A stretch of DNA of 34,837 nucleotides from Peptococcaceae bacterium BICA1-8 (GTDB taxonomy: Bacteria; Bacillota; Peptococcia; Peptococcales; BICA1-8): NCBI GenBank assembly GCA_000802045.1, contig JUEF01000159.1:1-34837 (forward strand). Direction: 5' to 3'. Shown here in pieces: positions 7,714-16,205 of the stretch. Made by a program: the position numbers and the translations under genes. The notes under the pieces are model-generated. The model had not been told where the DNA came from. It worked only from the letters and a program-made list of their open reading frames with translations, and searched no databases. The stretch's first letter is position 1. Each line of letters begins with the position of its first letter.

Positions 7714-9129
7714 CTAAATTATATAATCGATTATTTTTTGTCTGATATCATTTCGGTTGCGTTCACCCATTTTCCTCAAAATATTTTTGATATGGTATTT
7801 TACAGTGTTTGTAGAAATAAACAATGCTTCAGATATCTGTGCGTTACTGTAGCCTGAAATTATAAAGTTTACAATTTCTATTTCTCTAGGGGTCAAAGTA
7901 TAATTCTTGGTTAGAATATCATTCAATTCTTTTTGTTTACTGTCCAATGAAATAATTAGGTTGCTAGAAGCCAAATCCGAATTAAAAGCTGTAGATCGAG
8001 GATTGGACCGGTAGGTTTCAGGAATCCTCCCTAAATAGGCAACTGCAATAAAAAGGGGTAAGTGGGCAAAGACATGATAAAGGGTAGGGTTAAATACAGG
8101 GAAATTGTTTCTTATTAAGTACGAAAGAAGAGAGCCAACGATTACTCCACCCATTACAAACCCTAACCCTAAGGGATAATACAATTTCCTGTTTCTCATT
8201 TCGGCGATGTCAGCTAAGAATACCCAAGCATAGACATCGAGAAAAGCCCAGGCAGCCTGAAGAGTTGTCTGAACCAAAAAATATGTAAATATTCCAGGGT
8301 TTAAGGTTAGAAAGGTAAATGATGCTCCGGTGAAAGCCAGACCCAAATATAAAAGGTATTTACGACCATAATAATCACCTATATATCCTGTAAAGAATAC
8401 TGTTATAACAAAGGGAAGAACATTGTAATATCTCTCCAGTGGATTATAGATAGTTAAATAGGGGTAGACATCAGCATATGTAATTCCTGCCGGTATGTAA
8501 ATGCATAAGATTATTAGGAAAAGTATCCAGGGAATGGGGAGCACAGGGCTATTTTTTGAAGTGATAGTGGCAGTAAAGGATTCCTTATTATGTTCATATT
8601 TATAATAAAAGACATTGGCACTTAAAATTAATGCAGCGGGAATAATAGTTGCAATTTCTTTAGATAAAGAAGGAACTATGATATTTGAAAAGTACAGGGA
8701 GGTAGAGGCCACAAACAATCCCAGACTTATTACTCGAGTTCTATTCTCTAGAAGTGTTTCTGCAAATAAAATTTTTGTCCAGTACACAAGTAACCTTCCC
8801 GAAGTGAAACCCATTAGGGCCAAGGTAAACCACTGTAGATAGATTGGGAGTTTGCTGAAGATAACAACTAATAATGCTGTTAAAACGCCTAGCATAAGTA
8901 TATTTCTTTTATGGCTTTCCTGCTTTGCCAACGAACCAGGCATAAATATAAAGCCAATAATTAGGAAGAGTAACGTCCAGCAACTCATAAAAATAATTTG
9001 CTGTCCGCTTATCATTTTAAGTAGCACAGGACCATAGACCGGAAAAACTATTATAGTAGCATAGTTAAGTCCGAGAATAATGGATATTTTCCGATATTTC
9101 TTTATTAATAAAAACGACTTATTTAACAT
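7714..9129 (-). CDS. MFS-like membrane protein fused to LuxR-type HTH
   Basis: A 471-residue protein. Residues about 15-390 are a run of hydrophobic segments resembling a major facilitator (with GYIGDYYGRKYLLYLG-like text near residue 255, the usual MFS loop 8-9 or 2-3 signature). The last 65 residues are a LuxR/GerE helix-turn-helix: LTPREIEIVNFI, then SNAQISEALFIS and NTVKYHIKNILRKM. Such fusions act as membrane-bound transcription regulators, presumably reading a small molecule or membrane state through the transporter-like part; signals are mostly unknown. ATG with GGAGAA upstream. It is divergent from the MpsC gene and the large surface protein, which are its obvious candidate targets, but no operator is proven. 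Confidence 0.82.
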   Translation of the reverse strand: MLNKSFLLIKKYRKISIILGLNYATIIVFPVYGPVLLKMISGQQIIFMSCWTLLFLIIGFIFMPGSLAKQESHKRNILMLGVLTALLVVIFSKLPIYLQWFTLALMGFTSGRLLVYWTKILFAETLLENRTRVISLGLFVASTSLYFSNIIVPSLSKEIATIIPAALILSANVFYYKYEHNKESFTATITSKNSPVLPIPWILFLIILCIYIPAGITYADVYPYLTIYNPLERYYNVLPFVITVFFTGYIGDYYGRKYLLYLGLAFTGASFTFLTLNPGIFTYFLVQTTLQAAWAFLDVYAWVFLADIAEMRNRKLYYPLGLGFVMGGVIVGSLLSYLIRNNFPVFNPTLYHVFAHLPLFIAVAYLGRIPETYRSNPRSTAFNSDLASSNLIISLDSKQKELNDILTKNYTLTPREIEIVNFIISGYSNAQISEALFISTNTVKYHIKNILRKMGERNRNDIRQKIIDYII

Positions 9130-9239
9130 TTGTTATTCTCCATTTATAACATAATAATGGTGTTCAAACCTTTTTTCTAAAAAGTATTAATATATTTTTC
9201 TTTTTTATTGCAGGAAATCCTTTTTAATTACAAAAAAAC

Positions 9240-9289
9240 AAAGAAATATCATAAAATCACCCCAAAGGGTGATTTTATGATATTTCTTT
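9240..9289. repeat. Perfect 23-bp inverted repeat in divergent promoter region
   Basis: Arms 9240-9262 and 9267-9289 are exact complements around a four-base loop (AT-rich with a CACCC/GGGTG tip). It lies between two divergent genes, so it is not a terminator of either. It is the first part of element E1, which recurs as E2 at 15909-16100. Confidence 0.85.
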
Positions 9290-9426
9290 AATTATATTAT
9301 TTAGAATAAAGAAACTACCCTATTTAGGTAGGTAGCAAAATAGATTAAATAATGTATAATACCCGTAATTATATAGTTGGTATTAGCGAAAAAACTAAAT
9401 ACATCAAAATCAAGAGGTGAGGCTTA
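9240..9426 (+). repeat. Leader element E1 with -10 box, copy 1
   Basis: E1 has an AT-rich perfect hairpin tipped CACCC/GGGTG, TTATTTA, a second small hairpin CTACC/GGTAG (about 9315-9335), then TATAAT followed by ACCC (9355-9363), and ends with ATCAAAATCAAGAGGTGAGG at the start of the MpsC gene. The same parts in the same order and spacing are found in E2. TATAAT (9355-9360) is a good -10 box; no good -35 box lies 17 bases before it, where the conserved GGTAGG-rich hairpin sits instead, as expected for an activated promoter. Confidence 0.65.
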
Positions 9427-9819
9427 TTGAAATTGGATATAATATACAACTGTCAGCTCCAAATTGAACAAGATTTGATTCACTTATTAAATGGTTTAAT
9501 GAAAAAGGTTTTTGGAAAAGGTAGTTCAAAGATGGAACTGAGGATTTTTGGGAATATGATATTAGTCAAAGCAGAAGGTATTTTGACCAGCTCGGAACGC
9601 TTCATTCTAAATAATTCAGAAGCTGAAGCAGAGTTGATAAAGGATTATAAGTATAGAGTGTTAAAGGCCGGTCGCGATTTCATCCAACAGGAAATATCCA
9701 GTTATTTGGGCACGATGGAACTAATGGATATTTATTTTGATTTAAATGTGGTCAAGGATGAGGCGGTACTTGTTTTGATGTTGGATGGAAATCTTGAGGA
9801 AAAATTAAATCGACGGTAG
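9427..9819 (+). CDS. MpsC/DUF2294-family protein
   Basis: A 130-residue soluble protein. The middle and C-terminal parts (MILVKAEGILTSSER, then a Lys/Arg-rich helix and DIYFDLNVVKDEAVLVLML) follow the DUF2294 pattern (PF10057), found in many Firmicutes and named MpsC in some databases after a proposed membrane-potential-generating system. Biochemical function is not established here. The TTG start at 9427 has GAGGTGAGG just upstream; no other start fits. The gene is expressed from element E1 and is followed by an elaborate terminator, so it is probably monocistronic, although the large surface protein follows 243 bases later. Confidence 0.7.
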   Translation: MKLDIIYNCQLQIEQDLIHLLNGLMKKVFGKGSSKMELRIFGNMILVKAEGILTSSERFILNNSEAEAELIKDYKYRVLKAGRDFIQQEISSYLGTMELMDIYFDLNVVKDEAVLVLMLDGNLEEKLNRR

Positions 9820-9850
9820 GTAAAGCAGGACACCAGAGCTTGATTACATA

Positions 9851-9930
9851 CCCGCATGGAGATAACCCCTTTTTTGCCTTAAACAATAAGGAGAAAAAGG
9901 TCATTTATTTCTGTGCGGGTTTGTTTTTTA
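9851..9930 (+). terminator. Long branched terminator behind the MpsC gene
   Basis: Outer stem CCCGCA (9851-9856) / TGCGGG (9914-9919) is followed by TTTGTTTTTT. Inside it an independent hairpin forms from CCTTTTT...CCTTA and TAAGG...AAAAAGG (about 9868-9900). The outer stem with T run is a good terminator; the large enclosed domain is unusual and could make this a conditional (leader-type) terminator for the surface protein gene. Confidence 0.65.
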
Positions 9931-10062
9931 AATATAAACTCAGAAAGTTTGCTTGAAATACAAAAACAAAAACGAAATAAAAAGAAGAGGGGGAAATAAA
10001 TATTCTAAATTAGAATGAGGGCACTTTTTAAAAAAAATATTATATAGAAGGGAGTATGATTA

Positions 10063-13000
10063 ATGTTTGCCAAAAATACCATGCGGATAAAAACTATTTA
10101 CTATTTTTTAATAGTCTTTATGCTACTCTTTTTGCTACCTGTAGGAGTATTTGCAGAGCAAATTGAAGGCAAGGAAAAAACAGTAGTCTTTTCCATTGAA
10201 AAAAATGCATATCAAACAGGTGATAAAGAGGTCAAAACAGATGTAGCCCCTTATATTAAGGATGGGAGAACAATGGTCCCGGTAGCCTTTGTGGCACCAG
10301 CATTAGGTACTGAACCAGCCCAATGGTTCCCCAACGACCGCATGGTCTTGGTAAAAAAGGGAGAAACCAGAATTTACATAAAGATTGACAGTAAAGAACT
10401 TATATTAAATGATCAGAAAATGATAATGGATGTAGCTGCCGAGATTAAAGATGTCGGTAACGGCGGCGGTCGTACTATGCTGCCCATTTCTTTTATTGCC
10501 AAGGCTTTGGACGTAGGGTATGAATGGAAGGCTGATACTAGGTCTGTACATTTTTATGGCTATAATAAAATCTATAATCAAGCAGGAAGCTTTGGCCCTG
10601 ATATGGGTAGTGAGGTCATAGAAGGCAGTATAACAATTAAGGCTGATGGAGTTAAACTTAGTAATATGACTGTTAAAGGAAACCTTGTAATTGCTGAAGA
10701 GGTGGGTAAAGGAACTGTGACCCTGGAAAACATCAATGTTCAAGGAGAAACCTTTATCCGAGGAGGCGGCAAAGACAGTATCCATATCATCGGTGGAATG
10801 TATAATAACATTACTATCCAAAACGTAGATGGTCAAGTTAGGGTTACTTCAACTGGTGTCGATAATCTACCTGTGGTAATAGCCGAAGGAGCCAAGGGTG
10901 ATGAAATCATACTCGAGGGTAATTTCGGTAGTGTGAAAGTAGAGGCAGAAGGAGCCAAAATCAGCACCCAGGGACAAACAGTGATTGCGCAGCTTGAAGT
11001 AGCAAAGGCGGCAAAGGAAACAGTAATAAACTTAAATTCGACGACATCAGTTACAAAAGTGGTTTTAGGCGCTAAAACTGAGGTAAAGGGTACAGGGATA
11101 ATTAAAGAGGCAGAAGTAAACGCAGATGGAATAAATTTCGAAAAGGCTCCGGAAAAACAGACTGTAGCAGTTAATGTAGCAACTCAGCCAACTACTTCGA
11201 CCACCACTAACATAGGAGGCGGTGGAGGAGGGGGCGGAAGTTCTTCTCCTACAGTAGAGAATGTAAGTGCCGTTACTATTGCAACAACACCAGTTGACGT
11301 TAGTGACTTAGCCCATGATGCAGGAACTGTAATGGTGACATTATCAACATCAACAAGTGGAGCAGACATCTACTACACCACCGATGGAACAACACCAACA
11401 AATGCATCAACTCAATATACAGTTCCATTTACGGTGAGTAACTCAGGCGGAATCGCTGGAGGAACTGTTACTGTAAAAGCGGTTGGTACTAAATCAGGTA
11501 TGAACAACTCAGCAGTAGCTCAAAAAGCAGTTGTGTATAACGCAGCTACAACTGCAACCGTAACTGATTCTGCTGAATTTGTTGCAGCACTAGAAAACAA
11601 CAACATCGGTACAATTACCCTTGGTGGAGATATTACAGGGGACGTAACAGCCACACGAGCAGGGTCGAAAAATTTCACAATTAACTTTGGTTCGTATGTG
11701 TTGACTGGAAACTTAAATGTTACAGCTAATAGCGTAACAAGTATAGCTTTTAATGGTAGTGCAGCGCCAGCAATTAATGGTAATTTAACAGTTTCTGCAG
11801 CGAGTGCTACTATCACAAATGGTATTAACGTTGGTGGAACAATAACCGTTAGCGATGTCGGTGATCATTCTTGGGTTGAGGAAGCCGATGGCAATACGAT
11901 AACTTTGACTGATTCCAACGGTGCGACCATTGTAATTCATGGTAATCCAGAGGATATTACAATCCAAAATGGAGCAAATGGTATTAACATTACAGCAAGT
12001 AGTCCTGTAACCATTACTGTTAATAGTGGTGCAACCGTTAACAGCATTACAACAGATGCATCAGCAGCAGGAACAAGTATTACAAACAATGGAACGGTCT
12101 CTAATGTAACTGCTAACGCAGACATAGCCATAGAAAACAATAGTGGAGATATTAATGTAGATGGTGGTGGAACTGTAGGAGTTTCCGGTGCTTCTGCAGG
12201 TAATGTGGCAGGAACGGCTACGGTAGTTGCCGGTATTTCCTCTGATCTTGGAGTTGACCAGGCGGGAATAAGGATCGGAGCGATAGAAACAGCAAACATT
12301 ACAGTCGCCAATCTAGTAGGGGGCGAAACCTTTGCTGTAACCTCAGCCAATCCTGAAATTGTAAGCGTTGATGATCCAACAAATTTGGCAATTACTGCTG
12401 AAGCTCGTGGAAGAACATCAATTACAGTTAAGGTGTATGATGGTCCTACATTAATTAAGCAAGGTACAATCTTTATAACTGTACTTCCACAAACAATATC
12501 AGCAGCATCAGCTACCATGGCAACTCCAGCAGCAGGCGCAATACCACAAACTGCAGCACAGGTTGAAGCTGCAACTGGCAATGCTGATTACACCGTAACC
12601 AGCGTAACTTGGAATGAAGCTTTAACAGCAGCAAGCAAATTCAAAGCAGGCCAAACGTACACAGCAACTGTGGTATTGACTTCCAAGAACAATAAAGCAT
12701 TCCAACAGGGAGCATTAACTCCAACGGTAACAGGTTCAGCTTCTGTCGGAACAACAACAACACAAGGAACAGGTGTTGGAAACAGAGTAACCTTTACAGT
12801 TTCCTTCCCTGTAACTGATCCATTAACAGTAACTAGTATTGCAGTAACAACCCAACCTACAAAGACGAGCTATAGAGAAGTCACAGATAATGTGTTGGTG
12901 CTAAATGATATGGTTGTTACAGCGATAAATAATGATGGCACAACAACGGTTGTACCTTTTTTAGATGGAACAGCAGTAGGATATACTGCAGATCCAGAAA

Positions 13001-15783
13001 ATGGCGCACCTCTAACAAATGCAGCACACAATAATCAACCAGTAACCATTACTCATACTTCATCAGGTCAAACAGCAACGACAGATGACTTGACTGTGGG
13101 TTTAGCCAGCACGGATGCAACGTTGAGTGATTTGACTGTTGATGGCACGACAGTAACTGGATTTAATCCAGCAACGGAAAACTACACAGTTACATTGGTA
13201 TATGGAACGTTTGTAACACCAACAGTAGTAGCAATAGAAAATGACGGTAATGCAAATGCAGTGGTAACACCTGCAACAAATGTAACTTCAGGAATTTCTT
13301 CGGTAGCCAGAACTACTACAGTAGTGGTAACAGCAGAAAATGGTACGACAACAAAAACCTATACAATACTGTTTAACGTAGCTCAAAATGATGATGCAGA
13401 CCTAAGTTCATTGACGGTAAGCGAAGGCACATTAGATCCAGTATTTGGTGCAGCAACTACATCATACACAGTAGCAGTAGCACATGATGTAGCTACAATC
13501 AATATAACAGCAGCCCACGCTGAAGATGCGTCTATGCAAATAAATGGAAGCGCACATGGTAGTGGTATAGCTAAGGAAATTACATTACAACCAGCAGGTC
13601 AAGCAACCACAATTACCATTGTAGTAACCGCTGCAAATGGAGATACCAAGACTTATACAGTTACGGTGAACAGAGCAGCAGCGCCTCTTAGTGATGATTC
13701 AACACTAAGTGCATTAGAAGTTGGTGGGACACCGGTAACAGGATTTGATGCTGGAACATTAACCTATAGTGTAGAACTACCCCACGGAACAAACTCAGGT
13801 GATGCAGCAGCAATTGTAACAGCAACAGCTAACGATACTGACGCAAATGTAAACATAACACAAGCTAGTGCATTGCCAGGAGCAGCAGTAGTAGTGGTAA
13901 CAGCAGAAGATGGAATCGCTCAAAAAACCTATACCATTAATTTGACAGTAGTGGTAGAGTACACTTTAGATTTAGAAACTAGTCTTGTAGCGGGTGGAAG
14001 TGTAACTGATAATACAAACTCCAGTCCATATGAAGCAGGAGCTACAGTAAATGTGACAGCAGCGGTAAATGCTGGATATGAATTTGTCAACTGGACAGCA
14101 GGAGGCGTAGTGCAAAGCACGAATGCAACCTTTGACTACACAATGCCTGCAGCGGATACAACTTTGGTAGCTAATTTCCAACCATTGGAGCCGACAACCT
14201 TGAATATTTCTACTTTACCAGGCAGTATTATCGTAAATATTGATAGTTTGGAAGATAATAACGGCGATTCAATAACCTTTGCTCAAGGTCAGTCAATTTA
14301 TGGTTTGGAACTTGCTGCATCAACAGTGAAGCTTTTCGATGGGGAAAATACTGTTACTCTTAGTATAGATAGCCAGGCATTTACCATTAATACCTCTTCC
14401 AATCCCGAAACCATTACTATTGACACTAGCCATGCAGACTTTAATACTTTTGACCCTGCAAACTTCGCCGGTACAGAGTATGTTGAGGTAATGTTGAATG
14501 GGACCTTTGCCGGAAATTCTTGGAGTATTTCTGATAGAGTAACAGGGATGAATAACATAGCAGTTGCCATTGCAAAAGTTGTCATTGAAAGTGCTGCAGT
14601 CCAAGGAGCATTCAGTAATATAGCTTTAGGTAATAACTTAATAACTCAAGCACAAGGAATTGTTGATACTGAAGTTGGCGGAGTGATAGTTTCCATAACC
14701 AGCACCAGTAATGAAGCTGTCATAGCTACTAATGGAGTGGCTGGAAGCGGAGGCAATTCAAATATAGTGTTTAAATTATCTAAGGGAGTCGAAAGTGCCA
14801 GTACAGCTTCTATTACTGTAACAGCAGCTGCCCCGCCTAGTAGTGATACAGCAGTAAGTAGTATAGGAACCCATTATACCGTTACTGTTCACGAAGCCTC
14901 TATGATTCCAAATGATAATCCTATTGCGGCTAACAGCACACTGATTACAACATCAACAACAGTAGAGGGATTTTTGGGTAACCTAAATTTTCCAACGGGA
15001 GCTTATAAAAAAATAGCCAATGCTTCTACTATTGATGGGGAATTTGGAACATGGGATTTTGCTACAATAGTTGGTAAAGCAGCTATTGATAATTTAGAAA
15101 GAGATGATTTGCTACTTGTACTTGCGGAGGATGGAACCCTGCGGGGTTATTATATCAATGTCACCGAGGCAGCTCCAGATCTTTCGAATTTTGCAGTAGC
15201 TTTGGTTGATGGTGGTGATAAAACAACAGGTTTTCCTTTTGGTATAAGCATAACTAATGCTGTAGGTGCAGACGGAAATACCCTTTCTGGAGAAATCAAC
15301 ATAACAGTAACCAGTGACCAAGTCGATGGAGTGGTTTATAATTCTGCAGTTGATTTTGTCGCGGGTGGAAGAGCTTTTCCAATAACACTTGTTGCGATAG
15401 CTAATCACACTTTGACTGTTGAAGTAGCGGGTGTAACAGGAAGCAAGCAATTGACAGTAAATGTAGTTGCAACTCAAGCCTCAATTTCTCCTAATACAGC
15501 AAGTTTCTCTAATGCAGCAGGCAGTGCGACTATAACTATCACAGAATTATTAGATGCCGAAGGGTATAATGCATTAGGAGGGTTTGAAGCTGATGGTCCT
15601 GATGATCCGCATTTTACTTATACACTTACCAATGGAGTAATTAGTGTAGCTGTAACAAAAGCTTTTGATAGTACAGCTTTAGTTATTACAAATCCTGCTG
15701 ATGCGACATCGACAGGTCCATACACTCTAACTATTACAAGACTTGACGGACAATCTTGGACAATAGCAGTTACAGTTAACTAA
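10063..15783 (+). CDS. Giant modular secreted surface protein
   Basis: A 1906-residue exported protein with an N-terminal signal peptide (basic start, hydrophobic core, cut near residue 32). Modules in order: copper-amine-oxidase-N-like stalk repeats (about 45-165, with DGRTMVPVAF and GGRTMLPISFIAKALD); beta-strand repeats to about 375; a Gly8-Ser3 linker (about 385-395); a chitobiase-C-terminal-like domain (about 405-495, IYYTTDGTTPT); a long beta-helix-like Thr/Asn/Val-rich part (500-730); a Big_2-like Ig domain (about 735-810); three cadherin-like beta-sandwich repeats starting near 1016, 1112 and 1211 (each DxxLSxLxV ... TKTYTI); a bacterial-repeat/Flg_new-like domain (about 1299-1375); and unassigned beta-rich domains to the end. 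No SLH, LPXTG or transmembrane anchor is seen. ATG follows GAAGGGAG. Likely an adhesin or cell-envelope stalk protein; ligand unknown. Confidence 0.8.
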   Translation: MFAKNTMRIKTIYYFLIVFMLLFLLPVGVFAEQIEGKEKTVVFSIEKNAYQTGDKEVKTDVAPYIKDGRTMVPVAFVAPALGTEPAQWFPNDRMVLVKKGETRIYIKIDSKELILNDQKMIMDVAAEIKDVGNGGGRTMLPISFIAKALDVGYEWKADTRSVHFYGYNKIYNQAGSFGPDMGSEVIEGSITIKADGVKLSNMTVKGNLVIAEEVGKGTVTLENINVQGETFIRGGGKDSIHIIGGMYNNITIQNVDGQVRVTSTGVDNLPVVIAEGAKGDEIILEGNFGSVKVEAEGAKISTQGQTVIAQLEVAKAAKETVINLNSTTSVTKVVLGAKTEVKGTGIIKEAEVNADGINFEKAPEKQTVAVNVATQPTTSTTTNIGGGGGGGGSSSPTVENVSAVTIATTPVDVSDLAHDAGTVMVTLSTSTSGADIYYTTDGTTPTNASTQYTVPFTVSNSGGIAGGTVTVKAVGTKSGMNNSAVAQKAVVYNAATTATVTDSAEFVAALENNNIGTITLGGDITGDVTATRAGSKNFTINFGSYVLTGNLNVTANSVTSIAFNGSAAPAINGNLTVSAASATITNGINVGGTITVSDVGDHSWVEEADGNTITLTDSNGATIVIHGNPEDITIQNGANGINITASSPVTITVNSGATVNSITTDASAAGTSITNNGTVSNVTANADIAIENNSGDINVDGGGTVGVSGASAGNVAGTATVVAGISSDLGVDQAGIRIGAIETANITVANLVGGETFAVTSANPEIVSVDDPTNLAITAEARGRTSITVKVYDGPTLIKQGTIFITVLPQTISAASATMATPAAGAIPQTAAQVEAATGNADYTVTSVTWNEALTAASKFKAGQTYTATVVLTSKNNKAFQQGALTPTVTGSASVGTTTTQGTGVGNRVTFTVSFPVTDPLTVTSIAVTTQPTKTSYREVTDNVLVLNDMVVTAINNDGTTTVVPFLDGTAVGYTADPENGAPLTNAAHNNQPVTITHTSSGQTATTDDLTVGLASTDATLSDLTVDGTTVTGFNPATENYTVTLVYGTFVTPTVVAIENDGNANAVVTPATNVTSGISSVARTTTVVVTAENGTTTKTYTILFNVAQNDDADLSSLTVSEGTLDPVFGAATTSYTVAVAHDVATINITAAHAEDASMQINGSAHGSGIAKEITLQPAGQATTITIVVTAANGDTKTYTVTVNRAAAPLSDDSTLSALEVGGTPVTGFDAGTLTYSVELPHGTNSGDAAAIVTATANDTDANVNITQASALPGAAVVVVTAEDGIAQKTYTINLTVVVEYTLDLETSLVAGGSVTDNTNSSPYEAGATVNVTAAVNAGYEFVNWTAGGVVQSTNATFDYTMPAADTTLVANFQPLEPTTLNISTLPGSIIVNIDSLEDNNGDSITFAQGQSIYGLELAASTVKLFDGENTVTLSIDSQAFTINTSSNPETITIDTSHADFNTFDPANFAGTEYVEVMLNGTFAGNSWSISDRVTGMNNIAVAIAKVVIESAAVQGAFSNIALGNNLITQAQGIVDTEVGGVIVSITSTSNEAVIATNGVAGSGGNSNIVFKLSKGVESASTASITVTAAAPPSSDTAVSSIGTHYTVTVHEASMIPNDNPIAANSTLITTSTTVEGFLGNLNFPTGAYKKIANASTIDGEFGTWDFATIVGKAAIDNLERDDLLLVLAEDGTLRGYYINVTEAAPDLSNFAVALVDGGDKTTGFPFGISITNAVGADGNTLSGEINITVTSDQVDGVVYNSAVDFVAGGRAFPITLVAIANHTLTVEVAGVTGSKQLTVNVVATQASISPNTASFSNAAGSATITITELLDAEGYNALGGFEADGPDDPHFTYTLTNGVISVAVTKAFDSTALVITNPADATSTGPYTLTITRLDGQSWTIAVTVN

Positions 15784-15796
15784 ATAAAAAGAGATA

Positions 15797-15832
15797 GCTC
15801 TTCTGGGTTTCCTCAGAAGAGCTGCTTTGTAT
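15797..15832 (+). terminator. Terminator of the surface protein gene
   Basis: AGCTCTTCTG and CAGAAGAGCT form a ten-base-pair stem around GGTTTCCT, 15 bases behind the stop codon. The T run that follows is short and interrupted. Confidence 0.75.
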
Positions 15833-15908
15833 TATGATTATAAAAAGGGAAGAGAAAATGTTCAAAGACAGGCACTAATGAAGGCAGCCACGGGGTTTCT
15901 CTACAATC

Positions 15909-16100
15909 TGATAAATCACCCTTGAGGGTGATTTATCATTTTATTTAATAATATTATTTAAAATATAGAAAACCACCCTTTTTGGGTAGGTTCAAAATAT
16001 TAAAAATACTATATAATGCCCATAGCAATATTTGGGGTTGAAGAAAACAGTATGCAAATTATTAATAGCAGAAGCAAGAAATGAGGGCGATAAAAATATC
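15909..16100 (+). repeat. Leader element E2 with -10 box, copy 2
   Basis: Hairpin TGATAAATCACCC/GGGTGATTTATCA (15909-15938) is followed by TATTATTTA, a second hairpin AACCACCC/GGGTAGGTT (15971-15992), TATAAT and GCCC (16012-16021), and later AGCAAGAAATGAGGGCG. Each part has its counterpart in E1 at the same spacing, although the sequences have diverged. TATAAT (16012-16017) is the likely -10 box of the four-gene operon beginning at 16206. Confidence 0.65.
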
Positions 16101-16205
16101 AAATTCAGATAGCAGGAATATAGTTATGTGAATATTCATAACCTTTTTATACAGAAAGTATTAAGCGATAAGTTTAGCTAAATATAAATTAAAGGAGGGA
16201 TAAAA

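Larger units (their letters stand above)
15784..16205. other. Intergenic region holding element E2
   Basis: After the surface-protein terminator, this 422-base stretch holds the second copy of the E-type leader and then about 100 bases of AT-rich leader up to the AAAGGAGGG ribosome binding site of the membrane protein gene at 16206. No open frame of interest. Confidence 0.6.

Noticed and set aside
9240..9289. Hairpin as a transcription terminator
   Set aside because: It lies between divergent genes with no transcript ending there, so it is listed as a repeat or regulatory element instead.
9851..9930. Cyclic-di-GMP (GEMM) riboswitch before the surface protein
   Set aside because: Such riboswitches often precede surface protein genes, but none of the conserved GEMM sequence blocks is present here.
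11184..12581. Long minus-strand open frames (up to 214 codons) opposite the giant surface protein
   Set aside because: They are Val/Ala/Pro-rich mirror images of its Thr/Val/Ala-rich coding strand and have no ribosome binding sites or recognisable motifs.
9427..16100. E1/E2 direct repeats as ends of a mobile element
   Set aside because: The repeats are strongly diverged, contain promoters, have no target-site duplication, and enclose no transposase or integrase.
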